Shown here piece by piece: positions 55,856-64,000 of a DNA stretch of 64,000 nucleotides. Every line of letters begins with the position of its first letter. Position 1 is the stretch's first letter. Source of the DNA: Streptomyces cynarae. GTDB taxonomy: Bacteria; Actinomycetota; Actinomycetes; Streptomycetales; Streptomycetaceae. Where the stretch lies: NCBI RefSeq assembly GCF_025642135.1, contig NZ_CP106793.1, positions 3,145,001 to 3,209,000 on the forward strand, written 5' to 3'. The translations under genes and the position numbers were made by a program. The notes below the pieces were generated by a model. That model did not search any database. It saw only the letters and a program-made list of their open reading frames with translations, and was not told the origin of the DNA.

Positions 55856-58140
55856 ATGGAATTCCGGCTGCTGGGAAATGTCGAGGTGCTGGGCGAGCGC
55901 GGCGCGGTCCCCCTGCCGGGTGCGAAGGTGCGCACGGCGCTCGCGGCCCTGGTCCTCGCCCGCGGCTGGCCCGTGCCGGACTCCGCGCTGACCTCGGCGC
56001 TGTGGGGCTGGCATCCGCCGGACACCCGGACCGCGCAGCTGTACACCTACATGTCGCGGCTGCGACGGCTGCTGGGTCCTTCGGTGCGGCTCGAGCGGCA
56101 GCAGTCCGGCTATCTGCTGCACGCCGAGGACGCCGCCGTCGACGTTCTGGAATTCGAGCAGTTGGCGGCCGAGGGGGCACGGGCGCTGCGCCAGCGGCAG
56201 TTCGAGCGGGCGAGCCGGCGGCTGGGGCAGGCGCTGCGGTTGTGGCGCGGGACGGCGCTCGCCGATGTGACGGAGCATCTGGCGGACGCGGAGCGGCCCC
56301 GGCTGGAGGAGGCCCGGGCACTGGCCCTGGAGGACCGTCTGGAGGCGGATCTGTCGCTGGGCAGGCACCGGGAGCTGATCGCGGAGCTGACGGGCCTGGT
56401 GCACGCGTTCCCGCTGCGCGAGCGGCTGCGCGCCCAGCTGATGACCGCGCTGTACCGCTGCGACCGGCAGAGCGACGCGCTCGCGGTGTACCACCACGGA
56501 CGGCAGCTGCTTGCCGACGAGCTCGGTGTGGATCCGGGGCCGACGCTCAGCGCCGCGTACCAGACCGTGCTGAACAACACCCCGGTCCTGGCGGTGCCGC
56601 CGACCGGGCGCGCCGCCGCCCCGGTGCCGGCCGCGGCGGCCGACGCGCCGGCGATGCTGCCGCCCCCGCGGACGACTTCACCGGGCGGCAGCGGGAACTG
56701 GCCGAGCTCGCCCGGCTGTTGCCGCCGTGGGACGAGGGCGAGGGGGCACCGCAGCGTCCGCGGCGCTTCCTGCTGACCGGCATGGCGGGCGTCGGCAAGT
56801 CGACGCTGGCCGTGCAGGTGGCGCACACGGTCGCGTCCTCCTTCCCCGAGGGTCAGCTGTACGCCGACCTGCGCGCGCCGGACGGCGCGCCGCGGAACCC
56901 GCGCACGGTGCTGTCCGAGCTGCTGCGGGCGCTCGGCGACAGCGCCGAGAACCTGGCGGGCGCCGCCCTGCCCGCGTACGTGCAGCGCTACCGCGCCCGC
57001 ACGGCGGGCAAGGCGCTGCTGGTGATCCTCGACAACCTGGTGGAGGAGCGGCAGTTGGACCCGCTGCTGCCGGGCGGGACCGGATCCGCGGTGGTGGTCA
57101 CCGCCCGGACGCATCCGGCGGCGGTCTCCGGCATACGCACGGTGGTCCTCGAACCGCTGCGCCCCGGCGAGTCGTTGACGCTCCTGGGGGCGATGGCCGG
57201 GGCGTCGCGGCTGGCCCGCGAACCGGAGGCGGCACGGGACCTGGTGGCGTACTGCGAAGGGCTGCCGCTGGCGCTGCGCGCGGTGGGCGCCCGCCTGGCC
57301 GCCCGGCCGCGGCTCCCCCTGTCCTGGCTGGCCGACCGCCTCGCCGAACCCGAGGCGAGGCTCGGGGAATTGCGGTACGGCGAGCTGTCCGTGGCCGCGA
57401 GCCTGGCCCACTCGCTGCACGACCTCGACGACACCGCCGTCGCGGTGCTGCGGAGCCTCCCCGCTCTGGGCCTGCGCCCGTTCACCGCGGCGGAGGCCGC
57501 CGGGCGGGCCGGGAGCGCGGAGCCCGCGTCGTTCGAGCAGGCCCTGGACCGGCTGGCCGACGCCCGCCTGCTGGACCTGTCGGCGATCGACGACCAGGGA
57601 CAGCCGCTGTACCGCTGCCCCGGTCTGGTACAGCTGTTCGCCCGCTCCCTCGAAGCTCCGGCCTCCGGTCAGACCCAGGCCGGGGCAGGGGCACCTGATC
57701 AAGCCCAGGCCCCGACCGTGACGGGGACCCCCGGCGTGGCCCACACCCCAGCCCTGGCAACGGCACCCGGTAAGGCCCACACCCCAGCCCTGGCAACGGC
57801 ACCCGGTAAGGCCCACACCCCAGCCCTGACAACGGCACCCGGTCAGGCCCACACCCCAGCCCTGACAACGGCACCCGGTCAGGCCCACACCCCAGCCCTG
57901 ACAACGGCACCCGGTCAGGCCCACACCCCAGCCCTGACAACGGCACCCGGTCAGGCCCACACCCCAGCCCTGACAACGGCACCCGGTCAGGCCCACACCC
58001 CAGCCCTGACAACGGCACCCGGTCAGGCCCACACCCCAGCCCTGACAACGGCACCCGGTCAGGCCCACACCCCAGCCCTGGCAACGGCACCCGGTCAGGC
58101 CCACACCCCGGTCGTGACAGGGGCACCCGGCGCGGCCTGA
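55856..58140 (+). CDS. AfsR-like SARP with NB-ARC domain and repeat tail (one frame break)
   Basis: About 761 aa after adding one C in a run near 56665. Residues 1-245 are a SARP (MEFRLLGNVEV, ALAALVLARGWPVPDSALTSALWG, the BTAD ending LLADELGVDPGPTLSAAYQ). Then an NB-ARC ATPase: FTGRQRELAELARLL, P-loop LTGMAGVGKSTLAVQ, LLVILDNL, GLPLALRAVGARLA. The domain is followed not by TPRs as in AfsR but by a short helical part and eleven 12-residue repeats (GQAHTPALTTAP type). It is probably an activator of the phzB operon that it faces. The break separates the DNA-binding half from the ATPase half; a truncated SARP alone could still work, but the missing base in a C-run suggests an error. Confidence 0.9.
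57733..58128. repeat. 36-bp in-frame minisatellite in the AfsR-like gene
   Basis: Eleven units of 36 bp encode GVAHTPALATAP, GKAHTPALATAP, GKAHTPALTTAP, six copies of GQAHTPALTTAP, GQAHTPALATAP and GQAHTPVVTGAP, up to the stop. The central units are identical at DNA level, so the array is young and probably varies in length between strains. Confidence 0.96.
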
Positions 58141-58170
58141 GGGCGGGTCTGCGGCCGGTCCGCCCTCTCC

Positions 58171-59232
58171 TCACCTCGCGCCACGGTCGCTCCTCCCTCG
58201 CCGTGCGGGGGCCGCCCGCACGGGCGAGGGCGGCTGCGGGACCGGGGTGAGCCAGCCGCGGGCGGCGGCGAGGACACCCGCCTGGAAGCGGCTGCGAGCT
58301 TGCAGGCGTTCGAGCAGGTGCGCCGTGACACGGCGTCCGGTGCGCACCGATATCCCCAGTTTGCGGGCGACGACCTCGTCGGTGTGCCCGGCCGCGAGCA
58401 GTTCGAGGACCGCGCGTTCCTGGCCGGTGGGGCGTTCGTCGTCGGCCGGCTCCGGCTCGGGGTCGAGCGGCTCGGAGCGCTGCCACTGCAGCTCGAAGAG
58501 GGCGTTCAGGGCGGTGACGGCGGGGCCGCCGTCCAGGACCAGGATGCCCTCGTCCAGCTGGTCCGGATCGCGCAGCAGCACCGCGGTGCGGCCGTCGAAC
58601 AACGCCATGCGCAACGGGAGTTCGGGCACCGCGCGCACCTCGGCCCCGCTGCCCCGAAGCCAGCGGGCGTGGGCGAGGGCGTCCCGGTCGCCGGCGAGGC
58701 CGGTCACGCACAGGTAGCGGGCGCGCAGGCGGCGGCCGACCACTCCCTGCTCCAGCACGCGGGAGGCCTCCGGCGAGCTCTCCAGCCGCGGGCCGCGCGG
58801 AGCGAACAGGGCGAACTCGCGCTCGCAGCCGTACGCGTACCGCTCCAGCCGGGAGCGGACAGCGTCCTCGCCGGTGAACTGCCTGACCCCGCTGGGCCCG
58901 GTGCCCGGGGCCTCGTCCATGAGCTCGATCAGCATGCGGCTGATTTCGAACCGGGCCTCCGCGACGGCCTTCTGCCGCTCCAGGAGCCGCTGTTCCTGGC
59001 GGGCCAGCAGGCGCTGCAGGCTCAGCTCGGGGTCGACGAGCCGCATGCGTCCGGGCCGCTCCTCGGAGGGCCGCAGCAGCGCCAGGCGGAGCAGTTCGTC
59101 CCACGCGTCCTCGATCCGGTCGGGCGCCCAGCCCAGGATCCCGGCCAGTTCCTGCCGTCCCAGCTGTGGAGTCCTGAGCATGACGCCGTACACGGCTGCG
59201 GCGTCCGGGCCCAGTCCGAGTTCGTCAAGCAT
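58171..59232 (-). CDS. TrmB/LuxR-type transcriptional regulator
   Basis: 353 aa. The N-terminal part is a TrmB-like winged helix (LGLGPDAAAVYGVMLRTPQLGRQELAGILGW) with a coiled linker (RLLARQEQRLLERQKAVAEARFE); the middle resembles the ligand or PLD-like segment of this group; the C-terminus is a LuxR HTH (LLAAGHTDEVVARKLGISVRTGRRVTAHLLERLQARSRFQAG). Such two-HTH proteins are numerous in actinobacteria and some sit in biosynthetic clusters. It is convergent with the AfsR-like gene and upstream of nothing on its strand. The 189-bp gap to the StrR-like stop holds no gene. Confidence 0.85.
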   Translation of the reverse strand: MLDELGLGPDAAAVYGVMLRTPQLGRQELAGILGWAPDRIEDAWDELLRLALLRPSEERPGRMRLVDPELSLQRLLARQEQRLLERQKAVAEARFEISRMLIELMDEAPGTGPSGVRQFTGEDAVRSRLERYAYGCEREFALFAPRGPRLESSPEASRVLEQGVVGRRLRARYLCVTGLAGDRDALAHARWLRGSGAEVRAVPELPLRMALFDGRTAVLLRDPDQLDEGILVLDGGPAVTALNALFELQWQRSEPLDPEPEPADDERPTGQERAVLELLAAGHTDEVVARKLGISVRTGRRVTAHLLERLQARSRFQAGVLAAARGWLTPVPQPPSPVRAAPARRGRSDRGAR

Positions 59233-59421
59233 CGTCGGTTCCTCGTCGGGGGGTGGGTCGGATCGGAGGGTTCACGGAGGGGAGAAGGCGCGCGAGGGAC
59301 GCGGCCCGGCGGTGTGCGACCGCCGGGGTGCGGCAGTTGCACGCGTGGTGCGCCGACGGGCGCTCCGGCGGGTGGGCGGACCGCGCCTTCCGGTGTCCGT
59401 CGGGGGCGCTTCGGCCGGGCG

Positions 59422-60597
59422 TCATCCGGCCCGGCCGTCCAGGCTGCGGGCCAGGTCGAGCCAGGCCTCGGCGCACTGCCGGGCCAGGCCGGCGGCGATG
59501 CCGGTGCAGTGCGGCGGCACGCTGTCGGCGAGCTGGCGGCGGCGCTCGGCGGGGACGGCATGGGTGGCCATCAGCCGCAGCAGGTAGCGGCCGTTCTCGG
59601 TGAGCCGTACCGACGGGTCGCGGCTGAGCACCCGCAGCAACTCGTCCCGCTCCTCTGCCGCCGGGCGTCCGGCCGCGCCGCGTCCGCCGCGGGTCCGCGC
59701 CGGGCGGCCCACGCGGTCCGTGTCCCCGTCGGCTCCCTCGGTCCCGTTGACCGACCTGTCCTGCCCGGCCGTCTTGGCGGCCCGCCGCTCCCGCTGCCCG
59801 GGGGGTACGGGGTCCTCACCCCGCAGTACCCGCTGGCGTACGTCCCTGACCGTGCCCGGCGAGATGCCGACCGCGGCCGCGACGGCGCGCAGGGACGCCT
59901 CGGGGTGCGCCGCGATGAACGCGCCGGCCTGGCGGCGGGCCTCGGCGGTGCTCAGCGGGCGGACCCGCCCGTCGCGTCCCACGCGGACCGCGGCCTGCGG
60001 TTCCGGGCCCTCCATGCGCTGGCGGATCGCGCACACGGTGCGGGCGGACAGGCCGACCACCGAGGCGATGGCCCGGTCGGACCACTGGGGATGGGTGCGC
60101 AGGATGCGGTGGGCGGCCGCGGTGCGGTCGGCCGTGGACAGCGGCAGGCCGTGTTTGACGTTCAACTCGACGGCGAGCACGAAGGCGTCGTGCTCCGACC
60201 CGTCGAAGAACCGCACCGGCAGCCGTTCCTCGCCGCGCAGGCGCGCGGCGCGCAGCCGGTGCATGCCGTCGACGACCCGCATCGTCGCACGGTGCACGAT
60301 GACGGGCGGCAGGGTCGCCCCGGACCCGGCGAGCGTCCGTGCGTGCGCCGCGTCCTCCCCGCCCAGCCGCGGGGACGCGGCCGGGAGCAGTGAGTCGATC
60401 GGGACGAGCTCCACGGGGGAGAGTCTGTTGTGGTGCGCGGCCTCGGGATCGGCCGTGTCCAGGAACAGGGCCGCGGAGTCCGCGAGGCTGAGCGGTAACC
60501 CGCCGCCCGAGGATCCGATGGTCAGGGCGCTCCCCTGGACGGCGGTCCCGGTCTCCCGGATCGGTGCGCCCGTGTCGGTGGAGTCGGTGCTGCTCAC
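59422..60597 (-). CDS. StrR/NovG-like ParB-fold pathway activator
   Basis: 391 aa. The core (about 60-190) has the ParB/StrR layout: VELVPIDSLLPAASPRLGGED, LPPVIVHRATMRVVDGMHRLRAARLRGEE, FVLAVELNVKHGLPLSTADRTAAA and WSDRAIASVVGLSARTV, then two further HTH-like segments. StrR-type proteins are pathway-specific activators, classically controlled by a butyrolactone receptor cascade, which fits the operator just upstream. GTG at 60597 with GGGGGGA ahead; an in-frame ATG at 60780, directly beside the operator, would add 61 residues of poor composition. The extension is possible if the mRNA is nearly leaderless. Confidence 0.85.
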   Translation of the reverse strand: MSSTDSTDTGAPIRETGTAVQGSALTIGSSGGGLPLSLADSAALFLDTADPEAAHHNRLSPVELVPIDSLLPAASPRLGGEDAAHARTLAGSGATLPPVIVHRATMRVVDGMHRLRAARLRGEERLPVRFFDGSEHDAFVLAVELNVKHGLPLSTADRTAAAHRILRTHPQWSDRAIASVVGLSARTVCAIRQRMEGPEPQAAVRVGRDGRVRPLSTAEARRQAGAFIAAHPEASLRAVAAAVGISPGTVRDVRQRVLRGEDPVPPGQRERRAAKTAGQDRSVNGTEGADGDTDRVGRPARTRGGRGAAGRPAAEERDELLRVLSRDPSVRLTENGRYLLRLMATHAVPAERRRQLADSVPPHCTGIAAGLARQCAEAWLDLARSLDGRAG

Positions 60598-60781
60598 GTG
60601 GCTGTCCCCCCGGTCGGGTCGGTCGTGCGGGGTCGCATCCAAGGAGGCGTACGGAGCCGGGTGCGAGCTGCGGTCCCGGCCGGTGACAGATGTGTGGCGT
60701 TCCGCATGGTGCGTGTCCCCCTTCGGGGCGGCGGGGCCGTTCGGGGTTCGGGCCGTCCGCCAAGTCCCCGCATCGAGCATA

Positions 60782-60802
60782 ATACCTTCGCGAAGGAATT
60801 TT
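60782..60802. promoter_or_regulatory. ARE-like operator, copy 1 (StrR-like promoter)
   Basis: A 21-bp element with the perfect 12-bp palindrome ccttcgcgaagg at its centre; its reverse complement is found, base for base, at 63018-63038. It lies ahead of the StrR-like gene and overlaps the HAD gene's stop. Probable binding site of the TetR-type protein encoded at 63077. Confidence 0.8.
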
Positions 60803-61766
60803 ATTTGAGCCGAGTGGCGCCCGGTAGGCGCGCGACGAGTCCCGGGTCGTCCCCGACGATGACCGGGTGGCCGACCTCGGTGAGCATCGCCAGGTCCGAG
60901 ATGTGGTCGCCGTAGGCGAAGCAGTCCCGCGGGTCGGCCCCGGGGTACCGGTCCAGCAGCCGCCGGACCAGTCGCCGCTTGCCCTCCCCGATCACCGGCC
61001 CGTCCTGGAGTTCGCCGGTCAGCACCCCGCCGCGCTCCTCCGGGCGGGCACACAGCAGGTGCCGGGCGCCGACCGCTTCGGCCACGGGGGCGAGGAGCGC
61101 CGGGAACGACCCGGAGACGAGCGCGACGACGGCGCCCTCGGCGCGGTGCGCGTCCAGGGCCGCGCGGGTGCCGGGGACGAAGAACCCGGTCCGGCGCGAC
61201 CGTTCGTGATACCAGCGGCGCCCCGCCTCCGCAACGGCGGCGGCGCTCTCACCGGCCCAGGCACGGTAGTACCGGCGGTTCGCCTCCTCGCGCGACACCC
61301 CGGCGCCCGCCATCGCAGCCAGCTCGGCGGCGAGACGCCGGGCGTGCCGGACGCCCTGTGCGCCGTACCGCTCGCCCCAGTAGAAACCCAGGAAGTCGAT
61401 CAGGCTCTTGCAGGCGACGATCGTCTCGTCCACGTCACTGAACACCACCACCCGCACGGCGACGGCACGGTCCGGCCGCTCCCGCCCGGGGGGCCCGAAC
61501 GGACCGGACGGCACCGGGAAGGGGGCGGGCCCGCACGGGTGCGGAGACACCGGTGCGCCGTGGGGCGGCGCAGCGGCCGCCGACTCCTTCGTCCCGTTCA
61601 CGCCGCCGGCGCGGGCCTGCCCGACGACGGTCCGCAGGGCCGCGTGCGGGCGTCCGCTGCGCTCCAGGGCTCGCGTGCCCGTCGCCCGTTCGACCGTCTT
61701 CACGGCAGCTCCGCCCGTACGGCTCTCGACCGCCGTCACCGCCGGCGTCCGATCCCCCGTGGCCAC
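60801..61766 (-). CDS. HAD-superfamily phosphatase (SerB/HAD-IB type)
   Basis: About 321 aa; the conserved part is the last 220 residues. Nucleophile motif VVFSDVDETIVACKSLIDFL, second motif ALVSGSFP, Lys in EGKRRLVRRLLDRYP and acidic FAYGDHISDLAML define a phosphoserine-phosphatase-like HAD-IB hydrolase. The N-terminal 100 residues are low-complexity; a GTG at 61766 with GAGAG nearby is taken as start but a later start is possible. Stop TAA is rare here and overlaps the operator. It follows the monooxygenase gene by seven bp, so both are driven from the TetR-controlled promoter. Possible role: dephosphorylating a signalling or pathway intermediate. Confidence 0.78.
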   Translation of the reverse strand: MATGDRTPAVTAVESRTGGAAVKTVERATGTRALERSGRPHAALRTVVGQARAGGVNGTKESAAAAPPHGAPVSPHPCGPAPFPVPSGPFGPPGRERPDRAVAVRVVVFSDVDETIVACKSLIDFLGFYWGERYGAQGVRHARRLAAELAAMAGAGVSREEANRRYYRAWAGESAAAVAEAGRRWYHERSRRTGFFVPGTRAALDAHRAEGAVVALVSGSFPALLAPVAEAVGARHLLCARPEERGGVLTGELQDGPVIGEGKRRLVRRLLDRYPGADPRDCFAYGDHISDLAMLTEVGHPVIVGDDPGLVARLPGATRLK

Positions 61767-61773
61767 GCTCTCG

Positions 61774-62946
61774 TCACCTGCCCTCGGCCGCCAGAGCCGC
61801 CGTACCGACGCGGGCATAGGCCTCCGCCGCGGGGCCGAGCCGCAGGGCGGCGTGCCCGGTGGCGGTGTGCACATCGCGCCAGGCGCGCTGGAAGTCGCCC
61901 GTGGCGTCGCTGCCGTGCGAGCCGCCGGTGCGGAAGAGGCGGTCCACGGCGGCCACCACGAGTTCGGCTCCCACCGCGGCGTCCCGCTGGCCGTGCGCGA
62001 CCGCTCCCTCGGCCCGCGGGTCCACGTCCGCCCGGCGCGCCACCTCGCGCAACAGCAGCCCGGCGGCGTCGAGTTCGGCGGAGGAGCGGGCGAACGCCTC
62101 CCAGACGGGAACGGCCGCGGAGGCCGCGCCCGACGCCGCCTTGCCCAGCACCAGCTCGCTCCACAGGCGCAGGGCCCGCCGGGCGGCGCCCAACGCCACC
62201 GCGACCAGCAGGACTCCGCCGACGAGTTGGGCGGGGGCGGCGTAGGGGACGGGGCGTCCGGGCGTCGCGTCGCCGCTCATCATCGCGGCCATCTCGAAGG
62301 AGCGCCGGCGCGGCACGAACACTCCGTCGAGCGCGATCTCGTGACTGCCCGTCCCGCGCAGGCCGACGCTGTTCCAGGAGTCGATGACCTCGACCTCGGC
62401 CCGGGGCACGGCGAAGACGAGCGCACGCGCGCACCCGCCCGCGTCCGCATCCGCCTGCCGTTCCGGCGCGGCCACCAGCACCCAGTCGGCATGGTCCACC
62501 CCGCTGGCGAACCGCCATCTGCCGCCCACCCGCCAGCCGTCGGCCTCGGGCTCGGCACTGCCCGCCGGCGGGATGACCGCCGCCGATATCCGCACGTCGG
62601 GCGTTCGGCCCCAGAGGTCCCGTTGCCCCTCCTCCGGCAGGAACGCGGCGAAGCGCCCGTGGCCCGCCCACAGCACCCCGCACCATCCGGCGGAGGCGCA
62701 GCTCCCGGCGACCTCGACGGTCGCGTCGAACAGCTCGGCGAAGCCGCCCTCGCCGCCGCCCCAGGTCCGGGGCACGAAGTGGCGGGCGAAGCCCGCTTCG
62801 GTCAGCGCCCGCGCGGTCCGCGCGGAGATGTGCCGTTCCTGCTCGGCGTCGGCCGCGCCGAGCGAGGCGACCGCGGCGGCCGGGGCCGGAGCAAGCAGCC
62901 CGCGCCGCCGAGTGTCCGCTGCGATCAGGTCAGTGAGCTCGGTCAT
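61774..62946 (-). CDS. group D flavin monooxygenase (acyl-CoA dehydrogenase fold)
   Basis: 390 aa with the acyl-CoA dehydrogenase fold used by HsaA/HpaB/DszC-like hydroxylases: ARTARALTEAGFARHFVPRTWGGGEGGF, CASAGWCGVLWAGHGRFAAFLP, GWRVGGRWRFASGVDHADWVLV, SWNSVGLRGTGSHEIALDGVFVP. No catalytic Glu of the dehydrogenases is evident. It should use reduced flavin from a reductase (28524 is available) for aromatic or N-hydroxylation. It is the first gene leftward from the TetR-operator promoter, AAGGG ahead of the ATG. It could instead tailor a signalling molecule, since it is directly under the receptor's control. Confidence 0.85.
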   Translation of the reverse strand: MTELTDLIAADTRRRGLLAPAPAAAVASLGAADAEQERHISARTARALTEAGFARHFVPRTWGGGEGGFAELFDATVEVAGSCASAGWCGVLWAGHGRFAAFLPEEGQRDLWGRTPDVRISAAVIPPAGSAEPEADGWRVGGRWRFASGVDHADWVLVAAPERQADADAGGCARALVFAVPRAEVEVIDSWNSVGLRGTGSHEIALDGVFVPRRRSFEMAAMMSGDATPGRPVPYAAPAQLVGGVLLVAVALGAARRALRLWSELVLGKAASGAASAAVPVWEAFARSSAELDAAGLLLREVARRADVDPRAEGAVAHGQRDAAVGAELVVAAVDRLFRTGGSHGSDATGDFQRAWRDVHTATGHAALRLGPAAEAYARVGTAALAAEGR

Positions 62947-63017
62947 CCCTTGAACTCCTCGGATCAATGCGATTGTTTGAGACGGCCCGGACCACGACGA
63001 GGGCGTTCGGGCTAGTA

Positions 63018-63038
63018 AAAATTCCTTCGCGAAGGTAT
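63018..63038. promoter_or_regulatory. ARE-like operator, copy 2 (TetR / monooxygenase divergent promoter)
   Basis: Reverse complement of the 21-bp element at 60782-60802, centred on ccttcgcgaagg. It lies 39 bp ahead of the TetR start and 72 bp ahead of the divergent monooxygenase start, in position to repress both. Confidence 0.85.
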
Positions 63039-63076
63039 CTTTACCATGTACCAGCAGCCCTCGGAAGGGAAGAGGG

Positions 63077-63712
63077 ATGACCGGAAAGCAAGCACGGTCA
63101 CGGCTGACGTACGAACGCGTCCTGGACGCCGCGGCCGAGGAGTTCGCCCGGCAGGGGTACCCGAACACCAATCTGCAGCGGGTCGCGGAACGCACCGGCC
63201 TCACCAAGGGCGCCCTGTACGGCCACTTCCCCTCCAAGGAGAAACTGGCCAGGGCCCTGGTCGAGCAGTTCGACGCGGCCCTGAGCACACCGGACCATGA
63301 CAGGACCGGGGGCGACGACGGCAGGCACGCCTTCGGCGGTCCGGACGGCACCGCGCTCGGCAAGCTGCGCTCGCTCACCTTCTCGCTCGCGGACCGCCTC
63401 GAGAACGACATCCGCACCGCCGCCGCCCTCCGCCTCGTCATGGACCGCGCCCAGCGGACCGGGGAGCCCCCGACGATGCTGTCCCGGCTGCGGGCGCACG
63501 CCGTGGAGCTGGTACTGGAGGCCCAGCGGGAGCAGGACGTCGACCCGGAGCTGCCCGCCGAGCGCATCGCCAACCTGCTGCTCGCCGTGCTGTTCGGCGC
63601 GCACTGCACGGCACCCGTCGTGAACTGGACGAAGCTGCCGGACCGGGTCCGCGAGATGTGGGACCTCCTGGACCCGGCCCTACGCGGACACCGGGCGGAA
63701 CCCGGCTCCTGA
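63077..63712 (+). CDS. TetR-family regulator, gamma-butyrolactone-receptor-like
   Basis: 211 aa. The N-terminal HTH (LTYERVLDAAAEEFARQGYPNTNLQRVAERTGLTKGALYGHFPSKEKLARALVEQF) resembles ScbR/ArpA-type receptors (GALYFHFxxKEDLA). The C-terminal all-helical domain would bind a butyrolactone or a pathway product. AAGGGAAGAGG lies just ahead of the ATG. It faces the monooxygenase-HAD pair across a 21-bp operator and has a second identical operator upstream of the StrR-like gene. Working model: it represses itself, the monooxygenase operon and the StrR-like activator until a ligand appears. No AfsA-type butyrolactone synthase is in the window. Confidence 0.9.
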   Translation: MTGKQARSRLTYERVLDAAAEEFARQGYPNTNLQRVAERTGLTKGALYGHFPSKEKLARALVEQFDAALSTPDHDRTGGDDGRHAFGGPDGTALGKLRSLTFSLADRLENDIRTAAALRLVMDRAQRTGEPPTMLSRLRAHAVELVLEAQREQDVDPELPAERIANLLLAVLFGAHCTAPVVNWTKLPDRVREMWDLLDPALRGHRAEPGS

Positions 63713-63837
63713 CCGGGAAGGCACGCCACCGCCCCGGGCCGACCCGGGGCAGGCAGTGCACGGCGGCAGCCGGCGTACGAGCGGAGGGATAGTTCACCCT
63801 CCGCCCGCACCGCCGCCCCGACGGAACGTCAGCCGGC

Positions 63838-64000
63838 CCCACCCCCGCCGCCACGACGGGGAGCATCAGCCGGGCTCCACTCGCCCCGCCGCCACGACGG
63901 GGAGCATCAGCCGGCCTCCACCCGCCCCGCCACACGACAGGGAGCATCAGCCGGCCTCCACCCGCCCCGCCACACGACAGGGAGCATCAGCCGGCCTCCA
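63838..64000. repeat. 40-bp minisatellite running off the window
   Basis: gagcatcagccgg recurs at about 63861, 63902, 63942 and 63982 with a period of 40-41 bp; the unit also contains ccgccacacgaca or ccgccacgacg. It starts about 130 bp after the TetR stop and continues past the window end. Nothing coding is seen in 63713-64000. Confidence 0.92.

Noticed and set aside
56110..58104. Antisense frame with repeats across the AfsR-like gene
   Set aside because: It mirrors the coding minisatellite; the sense strand carries clear SARP and NB-ARC motifs.
60598..60780. N-terminal 61-residue extension of the StrR-like regulator as certain
   Set aside because: The extension has poor composition and the family starts near the GTG at 60597, which has its own ribosome site; kept only as a possibility.

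Overview
The window is high-GC actinobacterial DNA, almost certainly a Streptomyces chromosome. The signs are strong third-position GC bias, many GTG starts, a dynA-dynB-ssbB type sporulation locus, a LAXTG-anchored surface protein, SARP, LAL-LuxR and StrR-type regulators, and a butyrolactone-receptor-like TetR protein with matching palindromic operators.

Layout. Positions 1-9.4 kb are ordinary chromosome: a nucleoside deaminase, a two-domain ABM protein, a bicovalent-type flavin oxidase, a thioester-domain surface protein, an SSB paralogue and two dynamin-like GTPases. A tRNA-Arg(UCU) at 9.6 kb starts a decayed island of about 4.8 kb. It holds a truncated ATP-dependent DNA ligase, several hypothetical genes and an iron-box-controlled membrane gene. 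A 16-bp copy of the tRNA T-arm at 14.39 kb looks like the far attachment site. A GNAT acetyltransferase and an Ala/Lys-rich protein follow.

From about 16 kb to 63.7 kb there is one large biosynthetic cluster. Its core is a complete phenazine set: PhzB, PhzG, PhzF, PhzC, PhzD and PhzE, plus a YdhR-like small protein and a 57-codon ORF. Attached to it are: (i) a carboxylate-reduction pair (LuxE/EhpF-like adenylating enzyme and LuxC-like reductase); (ii) an aryl-extension set (EntE/DhbE-type AMP ligase, aryl carrier protein, a KSIII with the active-site Cys and a second, shortened KSIII in which that Cys is Gln); (iii) a minimal type I polyketide set (stand-alone carrier, KS-vestigial AT-ACP, and a thioesterase-acyltransferase fusion); (iv) tailoring enzymes (two related P450s, a luciferase-like monooxygenase, a flavin reductase, a group D flavin monooxygenase, a sarcosine-oxidase-like amine oxidase, a DegT aminotransferase, a 4-OT-like tautomerase, an aldo/keto reductase and a flavin oxidase); and (v) two MFS transporters. 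Control is layered: two SARPs (one AfsR-like with an NB-ARC domain), a LAL-LuxR, a TrmB/LuxR-type protein, a StrR-like ParB-fold regulator and the TetR. Two copies of the same 21-bp operator, in opposite orientation, tie the TetR gene, the divergent monooxygenase-HAD pair and the StrR-like gene together.

Reading (inference): PhzC-E make dihydro-hydroxyanthranilate, PhzF, PhzB and PhzG form the tricycle (probably phenazine-1,6-dicarboxylate), one carboxyl is activated and extended on the carrier by the unusual KSIII pair, another may be reduced to an aldehyde and possibly aminated, and the small PKS may add an acyl group. The closest described logic that I know of is esmeraldin/saphenamycin (carbon extension plus atypical PKS) and griseoluteic acid (EhpF-type reduction). 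This window combines both.

Two global features matter to a reader. First, at least ten single-base frame breaks sit in otherwise intact genes, most in runs of G or C, so they are probably sequence errors. Second, tandem minisatellites lie at the 3' ends of many genes in and near the cluster.
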